From Apostichopus japonicus (lineage: Eukaryota > Echinodermata > Holothuroidea > Aspidochirotida > Stichopodidae), in NCBI RefSeq assembly GCF_037975245.1, contig NC_092563.1:5209501-5273500 (forward strand): a stretch of DNA of 64,000 nucleotides. Direction: 5' to 3'. The notes under the pieces are model-generated. The model saw nothing but the letters and a program-made list of their open reading frames with translations. It ran no database searches and had not been told where the DNA came from. Both the position numbers and the translations under genes were made by a program. Positions 1-10,421 of this stretch are shown here, in pieces. Each line of letters opens with the position of its first letter. Positions within the stretch are counted from its first letter, which is position 1.

Positions 1-2
1 GA

Positions 3-3000
3 TTTTCTAATCCATCCTGGTCAAAATCGAACACTTTGAACAAAATTTTAGGTTCTGTTCAAGGAAATGACGAGCATCCGTATTTCTGTAGTCAAGAGCA
101 AGACGTAGCCCCTTCCATTTTATCAAAAGGGACACTTGAAGCGGTGTGGTACCTTCCAAGTGGCCGTAAAAGTCGTAAACATACCCTGGAAACAGCAGTT
201 TGCTTTTTAAATCTCAGGGGAGATGCATTAGATCTCCCTGCGCAGGTTCAATTTCTCTGTAATTGTGCAACAGTCACTTTAGTGTTCGTCAATAAACGAG
301 ATGTGCAAAAGATGCTGGGTCAGCTTAACGAAATTACTCGGAAGAGCAAAGTACTGCTAATTTTATCATCAAATGGAACATCAGATCCCATATGTAAAGA
401 AGATGAGTATTTGATTACTTCTATCAAGCAAACAGGTGCGAATGTCGTTGACACGTCAACTCTTTCATCAGTCGATGTCAGCGAAAACATATGTTATCAA
501 ATGAAGGGACTACTCAAAGAAGGGAAGCCACTCTCAGTTAACCTTGACAGCGCAGTATCATTTTGTGAAAAAATCGGCATCGCAGTGGATGCCTTACATC
601 CAGAGTGTTCAAAAGCAAGGGAGGCAGCCGTGAATATCTTACAAACATGCAGAGAAAACCCCAAACAGTACAAACTAAAGGCACTACCCTTGCAATTGAA
701 ATGGCAAAAATGGTCGCAACTTGACAAAGACCGCAGCTGGAAAGGTGCAAAGGGCAACGTAGAAAAGGAGCTTGCGAGGTTGAACACAGCCAAAAATAAC
801 CAAAGGCAAAAGCAACGCGAGATAGGTATGTCTACAGAGATGCGTTTACTTTACGAAGAACTGTTGCATACGTCTGCAGAGTACAAGCAATTCTTGGTGT
901 TTTGGCTTGAGCACTACCTAAATGAGGTTTCTCTTGCAAGTTTGCGTCCCCTTCTAGATGACATGAAGACAACTAGAGATGAGCTACGGGATACCGCTGC
1001 AAAGATAACAGACATGCAAAGACGACTTAACGTTTCTTCCATTCCCATTCAAGAAAAAAGATCGATGCAAGCAAAAGTGAAACAATTGAAATCAAAGGAA
1101 AGTGAATCGCAGATACATCTTACAGAGAAAACAAAGACATTTGACGCATCTTCTCTAGGTTTCGAGCATTTCGTTAGGGAATTCGGACAAATATATGAGT
1201 GTTTCCACAACACTGTTCAACGGAATCAACGAAACGCAAGACAGCCATTCAAAGTACAATTACTACCACAAATGGCTGCTGAAATGTTGCTAAACGGCCA
1301 CTCTATGGAGATTTTTGATGGAGACGCGTGCCATGTACCAATTAAGTGGGTAAAGGGAGTTCTGAAAGCGGTTCAAGAGAAGATTGGGGATGCGTCTGTA
1401 TATGTTATATCAGTCATCGGCATACAAAGCAGTGGTAAGTCAACGCTTCTCAATAGTTTGTTTGGTGTTCGGTTTGCTGTGAGTGCAGGTCGGTGCACTC
1501 GAGGCGTCTTCATGCAGTTGTTACCATTATCTGATACCCTTCGCAAAGAAATCGGCTGTGAGTACGTAGCAGTCATAGACACAGAGGGTCTGAAAGCGCC
1601 AGAAAAAGCCATCGCTGAACAGAAAAGCGAGGACAATGAATTAGCGACGTTCGCCTTGTGTCTCTCCGATTTGACTCTCATCAACATTGGAGGGCAAACA
1701 GTGGGAGAGGACTTGTTCAACATTCTTCAAATATCTGCCCATGCATTCATAAGGATGAAAGAGGTTCATCTGAGTTCATCGTGCTACCTTATTCAGCAAT
1801 TCGTAGCTGACATTACTGCTCAATATAGAAACCAAAGCAGTACCCAGAGCATACTTCAGAAACTTGACCAAGCTGTCGTAACCGCCGCAGCCGAAGAAAG
1901 GAAAGAGGACCAGTACAGACAGTTTTCAGACTGCTTTAACATTGTCAACATCGACAACAAAGACGATAACGTACAGTACATTCCCAGCCTTTGGAGAGGT
2001 TCAATGTCGTCTCCCAATCACGACTACAGTGAGAATGTGTTAAAGCTTAAGTCGGCTCTTTTGAGAGAAATAAAGGAGAGCACTCGATCGTTTAAATTAT
2101 CAGAGTTTGAGGATAGAGTTAGTAGCGTTTGGAATGCAGTGAAGCAAGAGGATTTTGTATTCAACTTCCGCAACACGGTCGAGATCGCAAAATACAACAA
2201 GTTTACGCAAAGTTTTAAGAGGCAACAATTACGTCTTACTCAAGTAATGTTAAAATGGGAACTTGAAGCAAAGCAACAAATTAGAAATACAACCGTGGAG
2301 AACATTGAAGCAAGAAAAGGGGCATTACTCCAAGAACTTGAACAAACGTTAGCTTTGGAAATGAAAGAAGTTCGCACTGCTACAGAAGAAACAATGCAGA
2401 GTAGAGAATTCGAGAGTGTTAAACAACATTCCTTCTATTTTTACCGTGACCTAGAACTTGTCGAAAAGAACATTCTTGACACTGTGAAGAAAATGATAAG
2501 GGCTGAAACTGATGTTATCAGTAACGCCAAAGCCAAGGAGTACCAGATTCTACCAAAGTTGAAGGCAGACTTGAGAAAGAAAGTTCTTCCAGTAGCAGAG
2601 AGGTTTAAGAATCAGTTTCGGGAAGACTATTCTGACATGTCTAAAGAAGAAATATGTGAGCAAACTGAAGAACAAGTTAAGGCAACGTTTGAAGAAGAGT
2701 GGTCCAAATGTATGAACAATATCAAGTTGGACCATCCAACAAGCACCGAAGAACAAATTGCAATTAGTATTGAATCTGACATGTGCATGTGTGTCCAGGA
2801 ATCTCTTAAAAATACGTACCTTAGTAAGGAAATGAAGGAGTTGATGATTTCACACAAACTTCTGGGACTCTGTCAATTGATACCATGTGTAAAATCTGTA
2901 GAGAATATTGGTGACGCCATTACGCAGATAGGACCGTGTAATCCAGAAATTACTAGACAAGCCTCTCACTTATATAGTACCGTAGAAAGAGCATGCCGGC

Positions 3001-5228
3001 ACCAAGATTTCGAGTTTTCTGAAAATTTCTTTGAGAGCATCAGAGATATACTGAAGTGCATCGTCTCAAATTCTTGTCAAGGGTGCAGAAGTAAGACTAA
3101 CTTTCTGGTGACGTTGTCCTGTCAAATTGTGCATACGTCGAACAGTGCGAGCAAACACAACCTTTTGAGGAAGCTTATGAAGAGCAGGGCACTTTTGCAA
3201 AGACTCAAACTAGGTGACATATGTACGGAATGGAAGATAAAAAAGCACGTAGAAAAATGCCTGAAGAGTAGTACATCAAACAATACTGCGAGTAGCATCT
3301 TGAAGAAATTGGCAACTTTTTTCGTCCCAGACATGTTCGGATTTTGGCCAGAAAACATCGACGAAAATTTTCAAAACCAACTGCGCGTAATTCTTTATAA
3401 AGTTACCATGGAAAGCGATAAGAGATGGTTTTCGCTTGAAATAACGAGCGTTTACTTTAACAGGGTCAATGAATTATTGAAAAAGCATCCCGGGATAGAT
3501 GCAGACCGTCAACGTCTTCTTTGTGAAGCGTGTGAATTTTATGTCGAAGAGGCAGTACGTTCAGAAATGGATGCTATTTCTGAACGCATATCTTGGACCG
3601 AACTGCAAAAACTTTTAAAAATTGATTCTGTAGATATCATCGATCAAATGAAGAGATTCGTTGATGGTTTTAGAGATGTCCTTCCTTCTGAAGCAATCGG
3701 CATTTTAACTGGCCTCTCAGCAGAAAAAATTGCAAAGTTTTCTAAAATGGTCTCTACAGGAAACACAAGACACATACTGGATATGTCTCTCATGACAGAA
3801 CTACCCTCGATGGAGAGTGAAAAGTACAACATCGTATTCTCTGTTGTAAAACAGACATTCGCAACGTTTCTGACAAGTATTAAAAGTGGTGCAACGTACA
3901 GTACTAATCTCCTAAGAGAGACTATATCAACTCTCTACTCTGATTTGATTGAATATAGAGAATTAAGCCAACGAGAGCAAATCGTGTCTATTGCACATGT
4001 TTGCTCATGGATCTTCCCAATTTGCGTTGCTGTTCAGACTACAATTGAAAAGGAAAACAGCGTGCAATATCAATTAGAGTTAGAAAAGCACCACTTGTAT
4101 GAGGATTTTAAGACCTTGTGTGACGGAACGTGTTTAGATCATCTCGCAGCTAAATCCTTTTGCTTTGTCATTGCTGCTTCCTTGAAAGAATGTCTAAAAA
4201 ACAGAATCTGCACTACTCTTTTCGAAAGATTATCTAAAGCAGGAGATGAAATGTTTTGTAGCAGACCTCGTTTCTTAAAAGCTCTACTAGAAGATTCTTG
4301 CGAAGAAGAAAATTTTGAAAATTACATTGGATATCTCTGTCGACACTCATCATTTTTAAACGAATGGACATTAAAGTTCATTGCCAAGAAATGCTGTGAA
4401 GAAACAGACCAATGTATTCGAATCAAAGATATTGTCTCACACGAAATCGAAGAAATACTGCGCGAGACAGAAGAATCGCTGGAATCAACTGTGCGTTTTT
4501 TGAAAGAAGATTGTCCAAATGACGTCTCCTTTGAAGTCTGGGTTGAACATTTCACTGAGTATTTCGAAGAGACATTGAAATCGTCTTTGAACGAAGACGC
4601 AATCACTGAAATGAAGATGTACGCATTGATATCTGATTATGAATTGTTCACAGCAGAATGTAGAAATCTTGTCCGAAGTTTTTTGCCACCGAAACTTTTG
4701 CAAGATGCTGAACTCCCAAATACTAGATGTGTCACAAGTATCAAGGAATGGTTTGAATGCCTTCCGAAGAAACTGCACGTTTTACTAGCTAAGGGAGTGC
4801 AGGGATGCGGGACACAGTGCCCATTTTGCAAAACGCTTTGTGACGACACCGTAAAAGAACACAATGTTCACTTTTCTAATTTGCATTTTCCAGACGGTTT
4901 GGGAGGGTGTCATTATCGCTCTTCCAAGCACCTTGCATGTAACACATGCACATCAAATGTCGCATCAAACAGGGAGTATTATGACTGTGGCTGCACGGCT
5001 GCTACTTGCGAACATCCATCAAAGCCATACAAAGAGTACAAGAAAAAGTATCCGGAGTGGGAAATCAAACCAATCTCAGATTATGAACCAACATTGTACT
5101 GGAAGTGGGTTCTTTCGCGGTTTAATAACGAGTTTGCAATGTACTACAATTGCAAGAAGGCTTTAATACCATGGGGCACAGTCACGAAGGAAGATGCCTT
5201 AAATAGTGTACGTAATGATACGTTGTAA
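3..5228 (+). CDS. Interferon-induced very large GTPase-like (VLIG/GVIN family), 5'-partial, single giant exon
   Basis: The reading frame is open from the left edge to TAA at 5226-5228 (about 1,740 codons) with no intron, as is usual for VLIG genes, whose coding region is typically one huge exon. No convincing start is visible: the frame is already open before the first TTG at 36, so the N-terminus lies outside the window. A P-loop-like SWSKSNTLN (15-41) and a segment resembling the family's N-terminal region (WYLPSG, LRGDA, 150-330) come first. The main G domain has G1 GIQSSGKS (1419-1442), a conserved RCTRGV switch region (about 1490-1510) and G3 DTEG (1578-1589), followed by INIGGQTVGEDLFNILQ (about 1680-1730). 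A long helical and coiled-coil middle ends in a Cys/His-rich region (CPFC, H, H, GGCH, CNTC, CGC; about 4806-5010) and a conserved LYWKWVLSRFN tail. Family members are cytosolic/nuclear GTPases linked to immune responses; the role here is inferred. No stop or frameshift breaks it. Confidence 0.95.
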   Translation, partial: FSNPSWSKSNTLNKILGSVQGNDEHPYFCSQEQDVAPSILSKGTLEAVWYLPSGRKSRKHTLETAVCFLNLRGDALDLPAQVQFLCNCATVTLVFVNKRDVQKMLGQLNEITRKSKVLLILSSNGTSDPICKEDEYLITSIKQTGANVVDTSTLSSVDVSENICYQMKGLLKEGKPLSVNLDSAVSFCEKIGIAVDALHPECSKAREAAVNILQTCRENPKQYKLKALPLQLKWQKWSQLDKDRSWKGAKGNVEKELARLNTAKNNQRQKQREIGMSTEMRLLYEELLHTSAEYKQFLVFWLEHYLNEVSLASLRPLLDDMKTTRDELRDTAAKITDMQRRLNVSSIPIQEKRSMQAKVKQLKSKESESQIHLTEKTKTFDASSLGFEHFVREFGQIYECFHNTVQRNQRNARQPFKVQLLPQMAAEMLLNGHSMEIFDGDACHVPIKWVKGVLKAVQEKIGDASVYVISVIGIQSSGKSTLLNSLFGVRFAVSAGRCTRGVFMQLLPLSDTLRKEIGCEYVAVIDTEGLKAPEKAIAEQKSEDNELATFALCLSDLTLINIGGQTVGEDLFNILQISAHAFIRMKEVHLSSSCYLIQQFVADITAQYRNQSSTQSILQKLDQAVVTAAAEERKEDQYRQFSDCFNIVNIDNKDDNVQYIPSLWRGSMSSPNHDYSENVLKLKSALLREIKESTRSFKLSEFEDRVSSVWNAVKQEDFVFNFRNTVEIAKYNKFTQSFKRQQLRLTQVMLKWELEAKQQIRNTTVENIEARKGALLQELEQTLALEMKEVRTATEETMQSREFESVKQHSFYFYRDLELVEKNILDTVKKMIRAETDVISNAKAKEYQILPKLKADLRKKVLPVAERFKNQFREDYSDMSKEEICEQTEEQVKATFEEEWSKCMNNIKLDHPTSTEEQIAISIESDMCMCVQESLKNTYLSKEMKELMISHKLLGLCQLIPCVKSVENIGDAITQIGPCNPEITRQASHLYSTVERACRHQDFEFSENFFESIRDILKCIVSNSCQGCRSKTNFLVTLSCQIVHTSNSASKHNLLRKLMKSRALLQRLKLGDICTEWKIKKHVEKCLKSSTSNNTASSILKKLATFFVPDMFGFWPENIDENFQNQLRVILYKVTMESDKRWFSLEITSVYFNRVNELLKKHPGIDADRQRLLCEACEFYVEEAVRSEMDAISERISWTELQKLLKIDSVDIIDQMKRFVDGFRDVLPSEAIGILTGLSAEKIAKFSKMVSTGNTRHILDMSLMTELPSMESEKYNIVFSVVKQTFATFLTSIKSGATYSTNLLRETISTLYSDLIEYRELSQREQIVSIAHVCSWIFPICVAVQTTIEKENSVQYQLELEKHHLYEDFKTLCDGTCLDHLAAKSFCFVIAASLKECLKNRICTTLFERLSKAGDEMFCSRPRFLKALLEDSCEEENFENYIGYLCRHSSFLNEWTLKFIAKKCCEETDQCIRIKDIVSHEIEEILRETEESLESTVRFLKEDCPNDVSFEVWVEHFTEYFEETLKSSLNEDAITEMKMYALISDYELFTAECRNLVRSFLPPKLLQDAELPNTRCVTSIKEWFECLPKKLHVLLAKGVQGCGTQCPFCKTLCDDTVKEHNVHFSNLHFPDGLGGCHYRSSKHLACNTCTSNVASNREYYDCGCTAATCEHPSKPYKEYKKKYPEWEIKPISDYEPTLYWKWVLSRFNNEFAMYYNCKKALIPWGTVTKEDALNSVRNDTL

Positions 5229-5388
5229 TTACTTTCAACTTTAAAAGCACATGAAGGAGAATTCTGTCTTGTTAGATGGAACAACAATACACCGATCATG
5301 CAAGAAATTCGTCATCAATTACGTCTAAAGTACAACATATTTCCGCATTATGCTGTTTTAATTTGTTTCTTGGAGTTATATCTGTCCA

Positions 5389-8300
5389 TAACTGGCTGGC
5401 TGACATCAACGTCGAAAACATAAGAAATGAAATTGACAATGAGAAAGGAAACTGACTAAGGACAATTGCGTATTGGCCTGTATACTATAACCATTTTTAT
5501 TTATATTATATCGTTATTTGTTCTGCTAGAATATAACTGAAATAAACGGTTTCCATTCATTATCAAGTAAAGACTAGCTGATGATTGGACCACATGCTTG
5601 AAATCACAGCAATTGAACAGAAACTACCCGAAGTTACGAAATTTGCTAATCCTTCTTTTATAATTTTCTTCGTTCTTCTGTAAACAATTCTTTGTTTAAA
5701 CACCGTTACAACCTTTGTCATTCAAATTTCGAGATTGAAAGTTTGCAGTCCATTTTGGCTACTTTCAATGTTTCTTCTATATCATGGTACCTAAGAACTT
5801 GGGCTTTATGGCTATTTTTGTTACATATCGTTTCCTATATTGTAAGTAAGTTTGGGGTTAGTTTTTTTTTTCACTTGTTACTTTCACTTTATTTTGGAGC
5901 ATTGATATTGTTAGTAACGATGAACGGCGACATAGCAAAGATGAGATAACAAATTTCATTAACATTCAATGCTACCCATACATTTGTACATTAAAATTAA
6001 AAGTTTGGTACTACCAGTTTGGTATAATACTTTGAGTGTTATCATTTAATGCATCAATATATTTTAACGGTATCAAACTAAGAAAAAAAACTAACAAATA
6101 AACAGAAAAGGTAGAGCGCAGTTATGTCTCTCGACTTGACTGTGCTAGTGTTTACTTTCTACGTTTTTTCGTTGACAATAAGTTACTCATGGTTAAATGT
6201 TCCCTTAAAGAAGCACATGTTGATATAAGATATACACAGACAAATATATACATTTAAAATATCGAATAACAGTACCGTAATAAATTGTCAATGAAGGTGC
6301 TGAACATATATATCGAATAGCTACTAATTGTTATCATCATATTTGCTAAGTTGAGTTGAAGCCGGTAGTGGCGATCCAGGACAGCAACTCCCTGATAAAG
6401 TGATTAGTCAGCCGGTAACTATCAGTGATCATTGATATATCAAAACAATTTGTATGTTTAAGTTTCTTATTGCCGTTCCAATAACTTTTGATTAGATGTA
6501 TTAAATTTCCAAAAATGGAGTTGAGTGTATATTTTTAAACGCTTGTCTGTAGGTCAATACATTTTGCGTTATTGGTTTCCATGTACATCAGAACATCAGA
6601 TACGATCAATTCAATATATCAAGTCATGATCGAGAAGCTCTGTGTGGTTATGTTTGCTCCATATAATCAAATTACCCTCACTTCGTTCAGTTTTGCCTTT
6701 ATTGGATGTCAACTCCCAGCTACAACCTAGCTTAGTAACGTTAAGTCCATTTTTTGTTCATACGATTTTGCTGCAAATAATGCCCTGCACCCATCGTATC
6801 ATCTGCAATGTATGTATATATGTAATTCCATTTTTTTAAACTATGATATACATATATTCTGTAAAGAAACATTTAGGCTGACTGGCTGACATGAAAGTCG
6901 AAAGCATAAGAAATGAAAGTGACAATAAGATAGAAAACTGACTCAAGGAAATTGCGTATTTGCCTACTATAATCATTCTTAAATATATTACATCGTTATT
7001 TGTTCTGCTAGAATATAACTGAAATAAACGGTTTCCATTCATTATCAAGTAAAGACTAAGCTGGTGATTGGACCACCTGCTTGAAATCACAGCAATTGAA
7101 CAGAAACTACCCAAAGTTACGAAATTTGCTAATCCTTCTTTTATAATTTTCTTCGTTCTTCTGTTAACAATTCTTTGTTTAAACACTGTTACAAACTTTG
7201 TCATTCAAATTTCGAGATGGAAAGTTTGCAGTCCATTTTGGCTACTTTCAATGTTTCTTCTATATCATGGTACCGGAGAACTTTGGCTTTATGTCTATTT
7301 TTGTTACATATCGTTTCCTATATTGTAAGTAAGTTTGGGGTTATTTTTTTTCACTTGTTACATTCACTTTATTTTGACGCATTGATATTGTTAGTAACGA
7401 TGAACGACGACATAGCAAAGATGAGATAACAATTTCATGAACACTCAATGCTACCCATGCAATTGTACAATTTTGGTACTACCAGCTTGGTAAAATACTT
7501 TGAGTGTTATCATTTAATGCATCAATATATTTTAACGGTATCAAACTTTAAAATAATCAGAAAAGGTAGAAGCGCAGTTATGTCTCTCTACTTGACTGTG
7601 CTAGTGTTTACTTTCTAAGTTTTTTTTTCGTTGACAATGAGCTTCTCATGGTTTAATGGTCCCGTAAAAAAGCACTTGTTGATATAAGCTATACACAGAC
7701 AAATATATACATTTAAAATATCGCATAACAGTACCGTAATAAATAGTCAATGAAGGTGCTAAACATATATATCGAATAGCTACTAATTGTTATCATCATA
7801 TTTGCTAAGTTGAATTGAAACAGGTAGTGGCGATCCAGAATAGCAACTCCATGATGAAGTGATTAGTCAGCCGGTAACTATCAGTGATCATTGATATATC
7901 AAAACAATTTGTATGTAAACGTTTCTTATTGCCGTTCCAATAACTTTTGATGAGATGTATTAAATTTCCAAAAATGGAGTTGAGTGTATATTTTTAAACG
8001 CTTGTCTATAGGTCAATACAGTTTGCGTTATTGGTTTCCATGTACATCAGAACATCAGAAATGATCAAATTCAATATATCAAGTCATGATCGAAAAGCTC
8101 TGTGTGTTTTGCTTGGTCCATAATCAAATTACCCTCACTTCGTTCAATTTTGCCTTTATTGGATGTCAACTCCCAGCTACAACCTAGCTTAGTAACGTTA
8201 AGTCCATTTTTTGTTCATACGATTTTGCTGCAAATAATGCCCTGCACCCATCGTATCATCTGCAATGTGTGTATATATATAATTCCATTTTTTAAACAAT

Positions 8301-9445
8301 AATATAAATATCTTCTGTAAAGAAACATAAGGCTGACTGGCTGACATGAAAGTCGAAAGCATAAGAAATGAAAGTGACAATAAGAAAGAAAACTGACTCA
8401 AGGAAATTGAATATTTGCCTACTATAAACATTGTTATATATATTGTCTCGTTATTTGTTCTGCTAGAATATAACTGAAGCAACCCATTTCCTGCATATTA
8501 ACCGAATAAATACTAAGCTGATGATTGGACCACAAGCTTGAAATCACAGCAATTGAACAGAAACCACCCGAAGTTACGAAATTTGCTAATCCTTCTTTTA
8601 TAATTTTCTTCGTTCTTCTGTAAACAATTCTTTGTTTTCACACCGTTACAACCTTTGTCATTCAAATTTCGAGATGGAAAGTTTGCAGTCCATTTTGGCT
8701 ACTTTCAATGTTTCTTCGATATCATGGTACCGGAGAACTTTGAGCTTTATAACTAATTTATTCACATATCGTTTCCTATATTTGTAATTAAGTGTGGGGT
8801 TCACTTTTTTTCACTTGTTACTTTCACTTTATTTTGGCGCATTGACATCGTTAGTAACGATGAACGGCGACATAGCAAAGATGAGATAACAATTTCATTA
8901 ACATTTAATGCTACCCATACATTTGTACATTAAACTTAAAAGTTTGGTACTACCAGTTTGGTATAATACTTTGAGTGTTATCATTTAATGCATCAATATA
9001 TTTTAACGGTATCAAACTAAGAAAAAAAACTAACAAATAAACAGAAAAGGTAGAGCGCAGTTATGTCTCTGGACTTGACTGTGCTAGTGTTTACTTTCTA
9101 CGTTTTTTCGTTGACAATAATTAATCATGGTTAAATGTTCCCTTAAAGAAGCACATGTTGATATAAGCTATACACAGACAAATATATACATTTAAAATAT
9201 CGCATAACAGTACTGTAATAAATTGTCAATGAAGGTGCTGAACATATATATCGAATAGCTACCAATTGTTATTATCACATTTGCTATGTTGAGTTGAAAC
9301 CGGTAGTGGCGATCCAAATTAGCAACTCCATGACGAAGTGATTAGTCAGCCGTTAACGATCGGTGATCATTGATATATCAAAACAATTTGTATGTTTACG
9401 TTTCTTATTCCAATAACATTTGATGAGATGTATTAAATTTCAACT
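5389..9445 (+). repeat. 1.47 kb tandem repeat, about 2.75 copies
   Basis: Three head-to-tail copies begin near 5389, 6877 and 8331. For example, GTTACAACCTTTGTCATTC recurs at about 5703, 7185 (one change) and 8645, giving periods of about 1,482 and 1,460. The copies are highly similar with scattered substitutions and small indels, and the third stops around 9445, before the AAATGGAGTTGAGTG part of the unit. The array begins within the 3' flank of the GTPase gene. Each unit contains a short open stretch (5692-5949, 7175-7429) that lacks ATG and is broken in the third unit, so I do not call a gene. No transposase or terminal repeats were seen. Confidence 0.85.
5541..5546 (+). terminator. Candidate polyadenylation signal AATAAA of the GTPase gene
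   Basis: An AATAAA lies about 310 bases after the GTPase stop codon, a plausible 3' UTR length. It sits inside the first unit of the 1.47 kb tandem repeat; the same AATAAACGG is present in the second unit near 7023, while the third has a diverged GAATAAATA. The cleavage site is not verified. Confidence 0.4.
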
Positions 9446-9589
9446 AATGGATATTTTGTCTTAAGGAATATTCGTACATTTCTTGTTCTTTCTTTGGTGT
9501 GTAAAAGTAAGTTGGCCTGACGTTTCTTTGGTGATAAATTCATTTTGGGTTATAAATTAATTTTCGAAATTTGAATTTCTCTTGACTGT

Positions 9590-10421
9590 AAGAATTCCTT
9601 AAGAATGGATATTTCCAATAATGTTAAATGCCGGTACACAAATCTAAACTGTTCATAAAAAATCAGCTTATACTTTAACAAGTTCAGTAGTTTTGATATT
9701 TTAACACTCTTATCAACAATCACAATTTCATTTTAATTTCCGAACCATGTTCATCCAATGGAAAATTAAACGCAACGAAAATCGTTTAGCATCATTTTAT
9801 GGTAAATACAGAGGTATGAAGTTGATATCATTGTAGTTTATAATTACAACTAATCTGTCTGGTGAAATCATTATATATGGAAGAGTAATATGAGCATGAA
9901 ATAATTAAATTTCCGTGTTTTCATTTCATTTTCTAGCGTTGCTGTTTGTCTTACTTTATTCAACTTTCTTATTGAAATAATACTACATATTGCTTTAAGG
10001 ATACTACTTATTGCTTTAAATTAATTTTCTGTTTTAAGAATTCCTTAAGAATGGATATTTCCAATAATGTTTAATGCCGGTACACACAAATCTAATCTGT
10101 TCATAAAAATTCAGCTTGTATTTTAACAATTTCAGTAGTGTTGATATTTTAACATTCTTATCAGCAATCACAATTTGATTTTAATTTCCGAACCATGTTC
10201 ATCCAATGGAAAATTAAACGCAACGAAAATCGTTTAGCATCATTTTATGGTAAATACAGAGGTATGAAGTAGATATGATAGTAGTTTATAATTATAACTA
10301 TTCTGTCTGGTGAAATCATTAAATATGGAAGAGTAATATGAGCATGAAATAATTAAAATTCCGTGGTTTTATTTCATTTCTGGCGTTGCTGTTTGTCTTA
10401 CTTTATTCAACTTTCTTATTG
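9590..10421 (+). repeat. Tandem duplication, period 446 bp (two copies of about 385 bp)
   Basis: The block beginning AAGAATTCCTTAAGAATGG at 9590-9974 recurs at 10036-10421, with about 60 unique AT-rich bases between. Both copies end in CAACTTTCTTATTG. There is no coding potential. Confidence 0.8.

Noticed and set aside
36-98. TTG at 36 as the GTPase start codon
   Set aside because: The frame is open upstream to the window edge with family-like residues (SWSKSNT), so translation starts outside the window.
497-4864. Several antisense ORFs of 60-116 codons across the GTPase exon
   Set aside because: They are shadows of a long coding region and lack independent motifs.
5692-7429. Similar 85-codon ORFs in two copies of the 1.47 kb repeat
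   Set aside because: Both begin with TTG rather than ATG, the third repeat copy breaks the frame, and the composition is that of AT-rich non-coding DNA.
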